64,000 bases of DNA from Bacteroides thetaiotaomicron VPI-5482. Lineage in GTDB: Bacteria; Bacteroidota; Bacteroidia; Bacteroidales; Bacteroidaceae. Position numbers and translations under genes: made by a program. The notes under the pieces are model-generated. The model did not search any database, was not told where the DNA came from, and saw only the letters and a program-made list of their open reading frames with translations. The stretch spans positions 682,001 through 746,000 of the forward strand of contig NC_004663.1 of NCBI RefSeq assembly GCF_000011065.1, written 5' to 3'. This document shows, in pieces, positions 1-8,249 of the stretch (the stretch's first letter is position 1; each line of letters starts with the position of its first letter).

Positions 1-2917
1 TCACCAGATATTCGGCGGTGACCCCGAAGCGTCCGGAAGCTACCTGTTTGATGGCACTTCGCATGGAAGTACCGTCCGGCAGCGGGTGGAAGCGGGAAGC
101 ATCTTCGCCACCTTCACCCGTGTTGCTGCGTCCGTGAATGGTATTCATGGCAATCGCCATTGCTTCATGAGCTTCCTTGCTGATAGATCCGAAAGACATG
201 GCACCCGTCACAAAACGACGGAGAATATTCTCTATCGGTTCTACCTGTTCGATGGATATAGGATTGCGACGGAATCCTAAGAAGTCACGCAGGAAAATAG
301 GTTTCTCCTTATTGTCTACCAAATGAGTGAACTCTTTGAATTTCTTGTAGCTGCCCAAGCGGGTGGCAAGTTGCAATGTACTGATGGTTTCCGGGTTCCA
401 CGCATGTTTCTCTCCGTCCTTTCGGAAGGCATACAGTCCGTTGTTCTTTAATAATGGAAAATTGAAAGTTGAAAATTGAGAGTTGCCGTGCGGTGCTTCA
501 TTTTCCATTTTCAATTCTCCATTTTCCATTCCTTCAACTCCTTCATCGTGGAAAGCGATTGCGTCTCTTGCCACTTCCTCCAGGCGGATACCTCCGATGG
601 GGGAACCGAGTCCGCCGAAATAAGCCTTGCTCAACTCTTCGCTGAGTCCGACAGCTTCGAAAATCTTTGCACCGCGATAAGAGCGGATAGTGGAAATCCC
701 CATCTTACTCATGATTTTGAACAGACCTTTGCAGATAGATTTGATATAGTTTTTCTCAGCGGTAGCATAGTCCAGTTGAATATCTTTCTCTTTTACCAGC
801 TTGTCGAGGATGGCAAATGCCATATACGGGTTCAGTGCACTGGCTCCAAAACCGAGTAGTAAAGCGGCGTGCATTACTTCACGCATTTCTCCGCTCTCTA
901 CAATCAATGCTGTCTGCACACGTTTGCCGACAGATATCAGATGGTGATGCACGGCACTTACTGCCAGTAATGAAGGGATAACGGCATGAGTTGCATCCAC
1001 GTCACGGTCGGTCAGTACAATGTAGTTTGCTCCGTCCGTAACTGATTCCTCCGCCATTTTGCAAAGGTTGTTCAGTGATTCCTGTAATCCGGCTTTCCCT
1101 TTGGATACTTCAAACAGCATCGGTAGTTTTACAGTCTTAAAGCCCTTGTAGCGGATATTGCAAAGAATATCCAGCTGTGTATTGCTTAAAATCGGATGAT
1201 TCAGACGTACCATTTTACAATGACTCTCGCTGGGAGTCAGGATATTCATGCCTACCGCTCCGATATATTCCGTCAAAGACATTACCAGTTCTTCGCGTAG
1301 CGGGTCGATCGGCGGATTCGTAACCTGTGCGAATTGTTGGCGGAAATAGTTGTAGAGTAGCTGTGGTTTATCGGAAAGTACAGCCAGTGGCGTATCATTA
1401 CCCATTGAGTGGATGGGTTCGGCACCCGCGCTCGCCATTGGCATAATCAGCCGTTCGATATCTTCTTTTGAATAGCCGAAAGTACGGAGCATCCGGTCAT
1501 AGTTTTCTACGTGATGAGGCACTTTACGACCGCTTTTCAGTTCATCCAGTTCGATACGGTTAGTCGATAGCCATGTACGGTAAGGCTTCGCTTCGGCCAG
1601 TTGTTTCTTCAATTCGCCGTCATAGTAGATTTCTCCTTTCTCTGTATCGATCAATAGAATCTTGCCCGGTTGCAGGCGCCCTTTTTCCTTGATATCTCCC
1701 GGTTCAAAGTCCATTACGCCCACTTCGGATGCCACTACCATCGTATCGTTTTTAGTGATCAGATAGCGGGCAGGGCGCAGGCCGTTACGGTCGAGCATAC
1801 CACCTGCAAATCGTCCGTCGCTGAAAAGCAAGGCTGCCGGTCCGTCCCAAGGTTCCATCAGGATAGAATGGTATTCATAGAATGCTTTCAGGTCTTCACT
1901 GATCGGATTCTTCTCGTTGAAAGATTCCGGTACGAGCATAGCCATTGCATGAGGCAGACTTAATCCTGACATGACCAGAAATTCCAGCACATTGTCCAGA
2001 GAAGCACTGTCGCTCATACCCGGCTGTATGATCGGGCGTATTTCTTTGATATCTCCCAGCATAGGAGTGGAGAGTACGCTTTCACGGGCTTCCATCCATC
2101 CGCGGTTGCCACGAATGGTATTGATTTCACCGTTGTGCGCCAGCAGGCGGAAAGGTTGTGCCAGTCCCCATGTCGGAAAAGTGTTGGTGCTGAAACGGGA
2201 GTGTACCAGAGCCAAGCCGCTGGTGAAGTAGCTATTCGTCAGATCAGGATAGTAGTTGCGTAGCTGCAATGACGAGAGCATACCTTTATATATAATACTT
2301 TTGGTCGAGAGCGAAACGACATAAAAATCGTTTCTCGTCGGAATAGCTGACAATCTGACTTTATTCTCTATCCGTTTGCGAATCAGATACAGTTTGCGGT
2401 CGGCGGTTTCCGTTTCCGTAAAACCGGTAATAAAGACCTGCTTGATATCCGGTTCGTTAGCCAGAGCCGCTTCACCTAGAATTTCCGGACAGGTGGGTAC
2501 ATTGCGCAGATGCATCAATGTAAGTCCCTCTTTTTCTATTTCTTCAATAATGATACTAAAAATAGCTGCCTGATCTTTCTCGTTTTTCGGTAGAAAAAGC
2601 AGACCGGTGCCGTACCGTCCCTTTTCGGGTACGGGGATGCCTTGCAGTAAAATAAACTCATGTGGAATCTGTAACATAATACCTGCACCGTCGCCGGTTT
2701 TGTTATCCGCCCCCTCAGCGCCACGGTGACGCATATTCTCTAATACCTTTAAAGCCGACTCAACAATGTCATGTGACTTTTCTCCGTGAATGTTCACCAG
2801 CATACCAACCCCGCAGGCATCGTGTTCATATGCCGCGTCATACAAGCCCATTTGTCCAGGCTGTCGTTGGTAGGGGAATTTTCCTGTTGCGTTGTTAAAA
2901 AGTTCTTGTTTCTTCAT
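1..2917 (-). CDS. gltB: Glutamate synthase large subunit, 3' end beyond window
   Basis: Amide transfer from glutamine to 2-oxoglutarate (GOGAT), the second step of ammonium assimilation. About 972 of roughly 1,500 residues are visible, and the coding sequence runs off the left edge within the FMN/glutamate-synthase domain (last visible residues FGVTAEYLV). The start ATG at 2917-2915 opens a short propeptide; the predicted catalytic Cys of the class II amidotransferase domain is about residue 35 (DACGVGM), so maturation by cleavage before Cys is expected. Odd feature: residues about 796-823 are encoded by an inverted low-complexity Bacteroides repeat inserted in frame (see the repeat entry at 451-530). 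The gene is divergent from glmS across a 362-bp intergenic region. gltD would be expected just beyond the edge, but that is not visible. Confidence 0.97.
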   Translation of the reverse strand, partial: MKKQELFNNATGKFPYQRQPGQMGLYDAAYEHDACGVGMLVNIHGEKSHDIVESALKVLENMRHRGAEGADNKTGDGAGIMLQIPHEFILLQGIPVPEKGRYGTGLLFLPKNEKDQAAIFSIIIEEIEKEGLTLMHLRNVPTCPEILGEAALANEPDIKQVFITGFTETETADRKLYLIRKRIENKVRLSAIPTRNDFYVVSLSTKSIIYKGMLSSLQLRNYYPDLTNSYFTSGLALVHSRFSTNTFPTWGLAQPFRLLAHNGEINTIRGNRGWMEARESVLSTPMLGDIKEIRPIIQPGMSDSASLDNVLEFLVMSGLSLPHAMAMLVPESFNEKNPISEDLKAFYEYHSILMEPWDGPAALLFSDGRFAGGMLDRNGLRPARYLITKNDTMVVASEVGVMDFEPGDIKEKGRLQPGKILLIDTEKGEIYYDGELKKQLAEAKPYRTWLSTNRIELDELKSGRKVPHHVENYDRMLRTFGYSKEDIERLIMPMASAGAEPIHSMGNDTPLAVLSDKPQLLYNYFRQQFAQVTNPPIDPLREELVMSLTEYIGAVGMNILTPSESHCKMVRLNHPILSNTQLDILCNIRYKGFKTVKLPMLFEVSKGKAGLQESLNNLCKMAEESVTDGANYIVLTDRDVDATHAVIPSLLAVSAVHHHLISVGKRVQTALIVESGEMREVMHAALLLGFGASALNPYMAFAILDKLVKEKDIQLDYATAEKNYIKSICKGLFKIMSKMGISTIRSYRGAKIFEAVGLSEELSKAYFGGLGSPIGGIRLEEVARDAIAFHDEGVEGMENGELKMENEAPHGNSQFSTFNFPLLKNNGLYAFRKDGEKHAWNPETISTLQLATRLGSYKKFKEFTHLVDNKEKPIFLRDFLGFRRNPISIEQVEPIENILRRFVTGAMSFGSISKEAHEAMAIAMNTIHGRSNTGEGGEDASRFHPLPDGTSMRSAIKQVASGRFGVTAEYLV
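451..530 (-). repeat. Inverted low-complexity repeat inside gltB
   Basis: On the coding strand a purine-rich arm (ATGGAAAATGGAGAATTG and onward) is followed after about 15 bases by its imperfect complement (CAATTTTCAACTTTCAATTT). Together they form a long hairpin of roughly 30 bp per arm. The reading frame stays open and gives peptides of the type MENGELKMEN and NSQFSTFNF. The sequence has the same style as arms found in carA and at the pyrG/yidC junction, so it is read as a dispersed genomic repeat and not as a conserved part of GltB. Confidence 0.8.
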
Positions 2918-3279
2918 TCTTTCTAGCTTTATTGTATGATAATACCTATTTGATGTATCAAATTGTTCGGCAAAATTAAGAATTTAATTTCATAATGATA
3001 GAGTATTGTTTGTTTTGTGTGACACAAAATAAGAACCTCTTTCTTTATTCTTTTAATTTGTAATCAAAATGCTCTGATTTGCTTATAATTTATCAGTCTG
3101 TCCGGTTTTATTTTATCCTGATTGTAATTTGTTTCTTTTTGAGCTTAAAATAATATATTATTTAACGTTTTGATGTGTTTACAACTTTTTTATGTGCTTA
3201 TGTCAAATAAATATTGAAAAAGTTATCTTTGTGTCATTTGGAATGTGTATATTTGCACCCGAAATAAAAATATCATAAT
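2918..3279. promoter_or_regulatory. gltB-glmS divergent intergenic region with two palindromes
   Basis: This 362-bp AT-rich region holds no gene. It has a minus-strand -7 element TAATTTTG at 2978-2971 for gltB. Plus-strand -7-like elements TATCTTTG (3224-3231) and TATATTTG (3248-3255) precede glmS; the latter lies 24 bp before the ATG. No TTTG at the ideal 19-21 bp spacing was found for these. Two clean palindromes are present: ATTTGAT-GT-ATCAAAT at 2948-2963, over the predicted gltB start point, and TTTTGTG-TGA-CACAAAA at 3013-3029. They are candidate operators for nitrogen or amino-sugar control; the binding protein is unknown. Confidence 0.55.
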
Positions 3280-5124
3280 ATGTGTGGAATAGTAGGCTAT
3301 ATTGGTAAAAGAAAAGCCTACCCCATCCTTATTAAAGGGCTGAAGCGACTGGAGTATCGTGGATATGACAGTGCAGGGGTAGCATTGATCAGTGATAACC
3401 AACAGTTAAATGTGTACAAGACGAAAGGGAAAGTCTCCGAACTTGAAAATTTCGTCACACAAAAAGATATTTCCGGTACAGTCGGAATTGCCCATACCCG
3501 TTGGGCTACTCACGGGGAACCTTGTTCCGTTAATGCTCATCCTCATTACTCTTCTTCCGAAAAACTCGCTCTCATTCATAACGGTATCATTGAAAATTAC
3601 GCCGTTCTCAAAGAAAAACTCCAAGCCAAAGGCTACGTCTTTAAAAGTAGTACCGATACCGAGGTGCTCGTTCAATTAATCGAATATATGAAAGTTACCA
3701 ATCGGGTCGATCTGCTTACTGCCGTTCAGTTGGCTTTGAATGAAGTGATTGGTGCTTATGCGATTGCGATTCTTGATAAAGAGCATCCGGAAGAAATCAT
3801 TGCGGCCCGCAAAAGCAGTCCGCTGGTGGTAGGTATTGGTGAAGATGAGTTTTTCCTTGCTTCGGATGCCACACCGATTGTAGAATATACAGATAAGGTG
3901 GTATACCTCGAAGATGGTGAGATAGCGGTGATCAATCGGGGAAAAGAGCTGAAGGTAGTCGACCTTAGTAATGTGGAAATGACTCCCGAAGTGAAAAAAG
4001 TAGAATTGAAGCTTGGCCAGCTGGAAAAAGGAGGTTATCCGCATTTCATGTTGAAGGAGATTTTTGAGCAGCCGGACTGTATTCACGATTGTATGCGTGG
4101 ACGTATCAATGTGGAAGCCAATAACGTGGTGCTTTCGGCAGTAATAGACTATAAAGAAAAGTTGCTGAACGCCAAACGCTTTATTATTGTGGCTTGCGGT
4201 ACTTCGTGGCATGCGGGATTGATCGGGAAGCATCTGATTGAAAGTTTTTGCCGTATTCCGGTAGAAGTGGAGTATGCCTCCGAATTTCGTTACCGTGATC
4301 CGGTGATCGATGAGCACGATGTGGTGATTGCCATTTCTCAAAGTGGAGAAACGGCGGATACGCTGGCGGCAGTGGAACTGGCAAAAAGTCGGGGTGCATT
4401 TATATATGGTATCTGTAATGCGATTGGTTCCTCCATCCCCCGCGCTACGCATACGGGGTCGTACATCCACGTCGGACCGGAAATCGGAGTGGCATCGACC
4501 AAAGCATTTACCGGACAGGTGACTGTGCTGACCATGCTGGCATTGACTCTCGCCCGGGAGAAAGGTACGATAGACGAGACACAATACCTGAACATTGTAC
4601 GGGAATTGAATAGCATTCCCGGCAAAATGAAGGAAGTATTGAAACTGAATGATAAGCTGGCGGAACTGTCGAAAACTTTCACCTATGCGCATAACTTTAT
4701 TTACCTCGGACGCGGATATAGTTATCCGGTTGCTTTGGAAGGTGCATTGAAATTGAAAGAAATATCGTATATTCACGCCGAAGGTTATCCGGCTGCCGAA
4801 ATGAAGCACGGACCGATAGCCCTGATTGATGCCGAAATGCCGGTAGTAGTCATTGCTACCCAAAACGGGTTGTATGAGAAAGTACTTAGCAATATTCAGG
4901 AAATCAAGGCACGAAAAGGAAAGGTGATTGCATTTGTAACCAAGGGCGATACGGTGATCAGTAAAATAGCCGATTGCAGTATCGAACTTCCGGAAACAAT
5001 CGAGTGCCTTGATCCGTTAATTACTACGGTACCTCTCCAGTTGCTTGCTTATCATATTGCGGTATGTAAGGGGATGGATGTAGACCAACCTAGAAATTTG
5101 GCTAAGTCGGTAACAGTCGAGTAG
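3280..5124 (+). CDS. glmS: Glutamine-fructose-6-phosphate aminotransferase (isomerizing)
   Basis: Makes glucosamine-6-phosphate from fructose-6-phosphate and glutamine, the entry point to UDP-GlcNAc, peptidoglycan and lipid A. It has 614 residues, close to the family norm. The start MCGIVGYIG puts the catalytic Cys at position 2, followed by the class II amidotransferase domain (HTRWATHG near residue 75, HNGIIENY near 100). Two SIS sugar-isomerase domains follow (CGTSWHAG near 305 and the second near 470), ending in the conserved LAKSVTVE tail. It is the first gene of an apparent operon with purF, carA and carB. No glmS ribozyme was recognised upstream. Confidence 0.98.
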   Translation: MCGIVGYIGKRKAYPILIKGLKRLEYRGYDSAGVALISDNQQLNVYKTKGKVSELENFVTQKDISGTVGIAHTRWATHGEPCSVNAHPHYSSSEKLALIHNGIIENYAVLKEKLQAKGYVFKSSTDTEVLVQLIEYMKVTNRVDLLTAVQLALNEVIGAYAIAILDKEHPEEIIAARKSSPLVVGIGEDEFFLASDATPIVEYTDKVVYLEDGEIAVINRGKELKVVDLSNVEMTPEVKKVELKLGQLEKGGYPHFMLKEIFEQPDCIHDCMRGRINVEANNVVLSAVIDYKEKLLNAKRFIIVACGTSWHAGLIGKHLIESFCRIPVEVEYASEFRYRDPVIDEHDVVIAISQSGETADTLAAVELAKSRGAFIYGICNAIGSSIPRATHTGSYIHVGPEIGVASTKAFTGQVTVLTMLALTLAREKGTIDETQYLNIVRELNSIPGKMKEVLKLNDKLAELSKTFTYAHNFIYLGRGYSYPVALEGALKLKEISYIHAEGYPAAEMKHGPIALIDAEMPVVVIATQNGLYEKVLSNIQEIKARKGKVIAFVTKGDTVISKIADCSIELPETIECLDPLITTVPLQLLAYHIAVCKGMDVDQPRNLAKSVTVE

Positions 5125-5162
5125 TTTAAAATGTAAATAGTCAAATAGTAAGAGATAGATTA

Positions 5163-7046
5163 ATGGAACAATTGAAACATGAATGTGGCGTTGCCATGAT
5201 ACGCCTGCTCCAACCCCTGGAGTATTACGAGAAAAAGTACGGAACATGGATGTACGGTCTCAACAAGCTCTATCTGTTGATGGAGAAACAGCATAACCGG
5301 GGGCAGGAAGGGGCAGGACTGGCATGCGTGAAGCTGGAAGCAAATCCGGGTGAGGAATATATGTTTCGCGAACGCGCGTTAGGTTCCGGTGCCATCACCG
5401 AAATCTTCGAAGCTGTACAGAGTAACTTCAAGGACCTCACTCCCGAACAGTTGCATGATGCGGCATTTGCCAAACGTACTTTGCCCTTTGCGGGTGAAGT
5501 ATATATGGGGCATCTGCGTTATTCTACTACCGGAAAATCCGGAATCTCGTACGTACATCCGTTTTTAAGAAGAAACAACTGGCGTGCTAAAAATCTGGCT
5601 CTCTGCGGAAACTTCAATATGACGAATGTAGATGAAATCTTTGCCCGCATCACCGCTATCGGTCAGCATCCACGTAAGTATGCCGATACCTATATCATGT
5701 TGGAACAGGTGGGGCATCGTCTTGACCGTGAAGTGGAACGCCTCTTCAACCTTGCTGAAGCCGAAGGACTGACAGGGATGGGAGTCACCCATTATATAGA
5801 AGAACATATCGAACTGGCCAACGTATTGCGTACTTCCAGCCGTGAGTGGGATGGGGGATATGTGATCTGCGGTCTCACCGGAAGCGGCGAATCTTTTGCT
5901 ATCCGTGATCCGTGGGGTATTCGTCCCGCTTTCTGGTATCAGGATGATGAAATAGCCGTACTGGCTTCTGAGCGTCCGGTGATTCAGACTGCTTTGAATG
6001 TTCCCGTAGAAAAAATCAAGGAACTGCAACCCGGGCAGGCATTGCTGATCAGCAAAGAAGGCAGACTGCGGACTTCACAAATCAACAGGCCTCGCGAGCG
6101 GCACGCCTGCTCGTTCGAACGTATTTACTTCTCCCGTGGCAGCGATGTAGATATCTATAAAGAACGGAAACTCTTGGGAGAAAAACTGGTTCCGAATATT
6201 CTGAAAGCCATTAATAACGACTTGGACCATACTGTATTTTCCTTTATCCCGAATACGGCCGAAGTTGCCTTCTACGGAATGTTGCAAGGGCTGGATGACT
6301 ATCTGAATGAAGAGAAAGTACGGCAGATTGCGGCATTGGGGCATCATCCCAATATGGAAGAGCTGGAGGTCATTCTTTCCCGCCGTATCCGCAGTGAAAA
6401 AGTTGCCATCAAAGATATTAAGCTCCGTACATTCATTGCCGAGGGAAACAGTCGGAATGACTTGGCTGCCCACGTATATGACATCACGTACGGAAGTCTG
6501 GTTTCCGGTGTCGACAATCTCGTGATTATCGACGATAGCATTGTGCGTGGTACTACCTTGAAGCAAAGTATCATCGGCATTCTCGACCGTCTTGGTCCGA
6601 AGAAGATCGTGATTGTATCTTCTTCTCCACAAGTTCGTTATCCGGACTATTACGGCATCGATATGGCGAAGATGAGCGAATTTATCGCTTTCAAAGCTGC
6701 CATCGAGCTTCTGAAAGAGCGGGATATGAAGGATGTGATTGCTGCCGCCTACCGGAAATCGAAAGATCAGGTAGGATTGCCGAAAGAACAAATGGTGAAT
6801 TACGTGAAGGATATCTATGCGCCGTTCACCGATGAAGAAATATCTGCCAAGATGGTAGAACTCCTGACACCGAAGGGAACGAAAGCGAAAGTGGAAATCG
6901 TCTACCAACCGTTGGAAGGACTCCATGAAGCCTGTCCGAACCATCAGGGAGACTGGTACTTCAGTGGAAACTATCCCACACCGGGTGGTGTGAAAATGGT
7001 GAATCAGGCATTTATCAACTACATTGAGCAGATGTATCAATTCTAA
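5163..7046 (+). CDS. purF: Amidophosphoribosyltransferase family protein (long PurF)
   Basis: The expected reaction is phosphoribosylamine from PRPP and glutamine, the first committed step of purine synthesis. The N-terminus MEQLKHECGVA suggests a seven-residue propeptide before catalytic Cys8 of a class II glutamine amidotransferase domain. The PRPP-binding loop IIDDSIVRGTT lies near residues 452-463 of a type I phosphoribosyltransferase domain. At 627 residues it is over 100 longer than ordinary PurF (about 470-505), with extra sequence in the middle and at the C-terminus. It lies 38 bp after glmS and 27 bp before carA, with no promoter between, so cotranscription is likely. It could be a PurF-like paralogue with another acceptor; if a standard-length purF exists elsewhere in the genome, this copy may be specialised. 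Confidence 0.88.
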   Translation: MEQLKHECGVAMIRLLQPLEYYEKKYGTWMYGLNKLYLLMEKQHNRGQEGAGLACVKLEANPGEEYMFRERALGSGAITEIFEAVQSNFKDLTPEQLHDAAFAKRTLPFAGEVYMGHLRYSTTGKSGISYVHPFLRRNNWRAKNLALCGNFNMTNVDEIFARITAIGQHPRKYADTYIMLEQVGHRLDREVERLFNLAEAEGLTGMGVTHYIEEHIELANVLRTSSREWDGGYVICGLTGSGESFAIRDPWGIRPAFWYQDDEIAVLASERPVIQTALNVPVEKIKELQPGQALLISKEGRLRTSQINRPRERHACSFERIYFSRGSDVDIYKERKLLGEKLVPNILKAINNDLDHTVFSFIPNTAEVAFYGMLQGLDDYLNEEKVRQIAALGHHPNMEELEVILSRRIRSEKVAIKDIKLRTFIAEGNSRNDLAAHVYDITYGSLVSGVDNLVIIDDSIVRGTTLKQSIIGILDRLGPKKIVIVSSSPQVRYPDYYGIDMAKMSEFIAFKAAIELLKERDMKDVIAAAYRKSKDQVGLPKEQMVNYVKDIYAPFTDEEISAKMVELLTPKGTKAKVEIVYQPLEGLHEACPNHQGDWYFSGNYPTPGGVKMVNQAFINYIEQMYQF

Positions 7047-7073
7047 CAACCATACAACGATTCAAAAATAAGA

Positions 7074-8240
7074 ATGAGAAATGTGACATTAATCCTTGAC
7101 GACGGGAGCCGGTTTTCCGGTAAGTCGTTTGGCTACGAGAAGCCGGTGGCGGGCGAAGTAGTTTTCAACACCGCCATGACCGGATATCCGGAGAGCCTTA
7201 CTGACCCTTCCTACGCCGGACAGTTGATGACTCTTACCTATCCTTTGGTGGGTAATTACGGAGTTCCTCCTTTTACCATCGAACCCAACGGACTCGCCAC
7301 TTTCATGGAAAGTGAAAAGATTCATGCCGAAGCGATTATCGTAAGTGACTACTCTTCTGAGTACAGCCACTGGAACGCAGTGGAAAGCCTCGGCGACTGG
7401 CTGAAACGTGAGAAAGTACCGGGCATCACAGGCATCGATACGCGCGAACTGACCAAAATACTTCGTGAACACGGAGTCATGATGGGACGTATCGTCTTCG
7501 ACGATGAAATTGTCGGGGAAATTGACAATGGACAATTGACAATGGACAATTACGCTGCCGTTAATTACGTAGACCGTGTTTCCTGCAAAGAAATAATCTC
7601 CTATCTCCCTGATGGAACCTCCCAATGTTTTCCTCTTAGCACTTCTATTGCGCAACTTAACTCTCAACTTTTAACTTTCAATTCTCAACTTAAAAAAGTT
7701 GTTTTGGTGGATTGTGGTGTAAAAACCAATATTATCCGTTGCTTGTTGAGGCGTGGTGTAGAAGTGATCCGTGTACCTTGGGATTATGATTTTAACGGAC
7801 TCGAATTTGACGGGCTGTTTATCTCCAACGGCCCGGGTGACCCGGATACCTGCGACGCAGCTGTGCAGAATATCCGCAAGGCAATGGCGAACGAGAAACT
7901 TCCCATCTTTGGAATTTGCATGGGCAACCAGTTGCTCTCGAAAGCCGGAGGGGCAAAGATTTACAAACTTAAATATGGACACCGTAGCCACAACCAGCCG
8001 GTACGCATGGTGGGTACGGAACGTTGTTTTATTACTTCGCAGAATCATGGTTATGCGGTAGACAATAATACGCTGGGGGCAGATTGGGAACCGCTGTTCA
8101 TCAATATGAATGATGGTTCTAACGAAGGAATCAAACACAAGAAAAATCCTTGGTTCTCTGCACAGTTCCATCCCGAAGCTGCAAGTGGTCCTACGGATAC
8201 GGAATTCCTGTTCGATGAATTTGTAAACCTGCTTAAATAA
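7074..8240 (+). CDS. carA: Carbamoyl-phosphate synthase small (glutaminase) subunit
   Basis: Hydrolyses glutamine and channels ammonia to CarB for arginine and pyrimidine synthesis. It has 388 residues: an N-terminal small-chain domain and a class I glutamine amidotransferase domain, with nucleophile near Cys282 (GICMGNQLLS) and His366/Glu368 in the FHPEA motif. The usual CxGHQ reads CMGNQ here, so the position after Gly is Asn instead of His. Residues about 147-159 (IDNGQLTMDN) and 193-208 (IAQLNSQLLTFNSQL) are encoded by the two arms of a dispersed Bacteroides repeat that sits in frame in the interdomain linker. carB begins 9 bp downstream. Confidence 0.97.
   Translation: MRNVTLILDDGSRFSGKSFGYEKPVAGEVVFNTAMTGYPESLTDPSYAGQLMTLTYPLVGNYGVPPFTIEPNGLATFMESEKIHAEAIIVSDYSSEYSHWNAVESLGDWLKREKVPGITGIDTRELTKILREHGVMMGRIVFDDEIVGEIDNGQLTMDNYAAVNYVDRVSCKEIISYLPDGTSQCFPLSTSIAQLNSQLLTFNSQLKKVVLVDCGVKTNIIRCLLRRGVEVIRVPWDYDFNGLEFDGLFISNGPGDPDTCDAAVQNIRKAMANEKLPIFGICMGNQLLSKAGGAKIYKLKYGHRSHNQPVRMVGTERCFITSQNHGYAVDNNTLGADWEPLFINMNDGSNEGIKHKKNPWFSAQFHPEAASGPTDTEFLFDEFVNLLK
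7516..7697 (+). repeat. Split inverted repeat inside carA
   Basis: The left arm (about 7516-7551) repeats GACAATGGACAATT. The right arm (about 7652-7697) carries the complementary-style CAACTTTTAACTTTCAATTC. They are separated by about 100 bp that encode conserved CarA linker sequence (NYVDRVSCKEIISY), so the two arms sit in two separate loops of the protein. The arms match in type those in gltB (451-530) and near pyrG (47580-47640). Confidence 0.75.
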
Positions 8241-8249
8241 CCGACTATC

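Noticed and set aside
2948..2963. FNR/CRP site upstream of gltB
   Set aside because: The half-sites TTGAT and ATCAA are separated by 2 bases, not the 4 required for FNR-type binding; kept only as an unassigned palindrome.
3676..4863. Long open frame (395 codons) on the minus strand inside glmS
   Set aside because: The plus-strand glmS is a complete enzyme with every motif; the antisense frame has no recognisable domain and arises from codon bias.
6075..7049. Open frame of 324 codons on the minus strand inside purF
   Set aside because: Same reason: shadow of a conserved gene, with no motif, promoter or homologous pattern.
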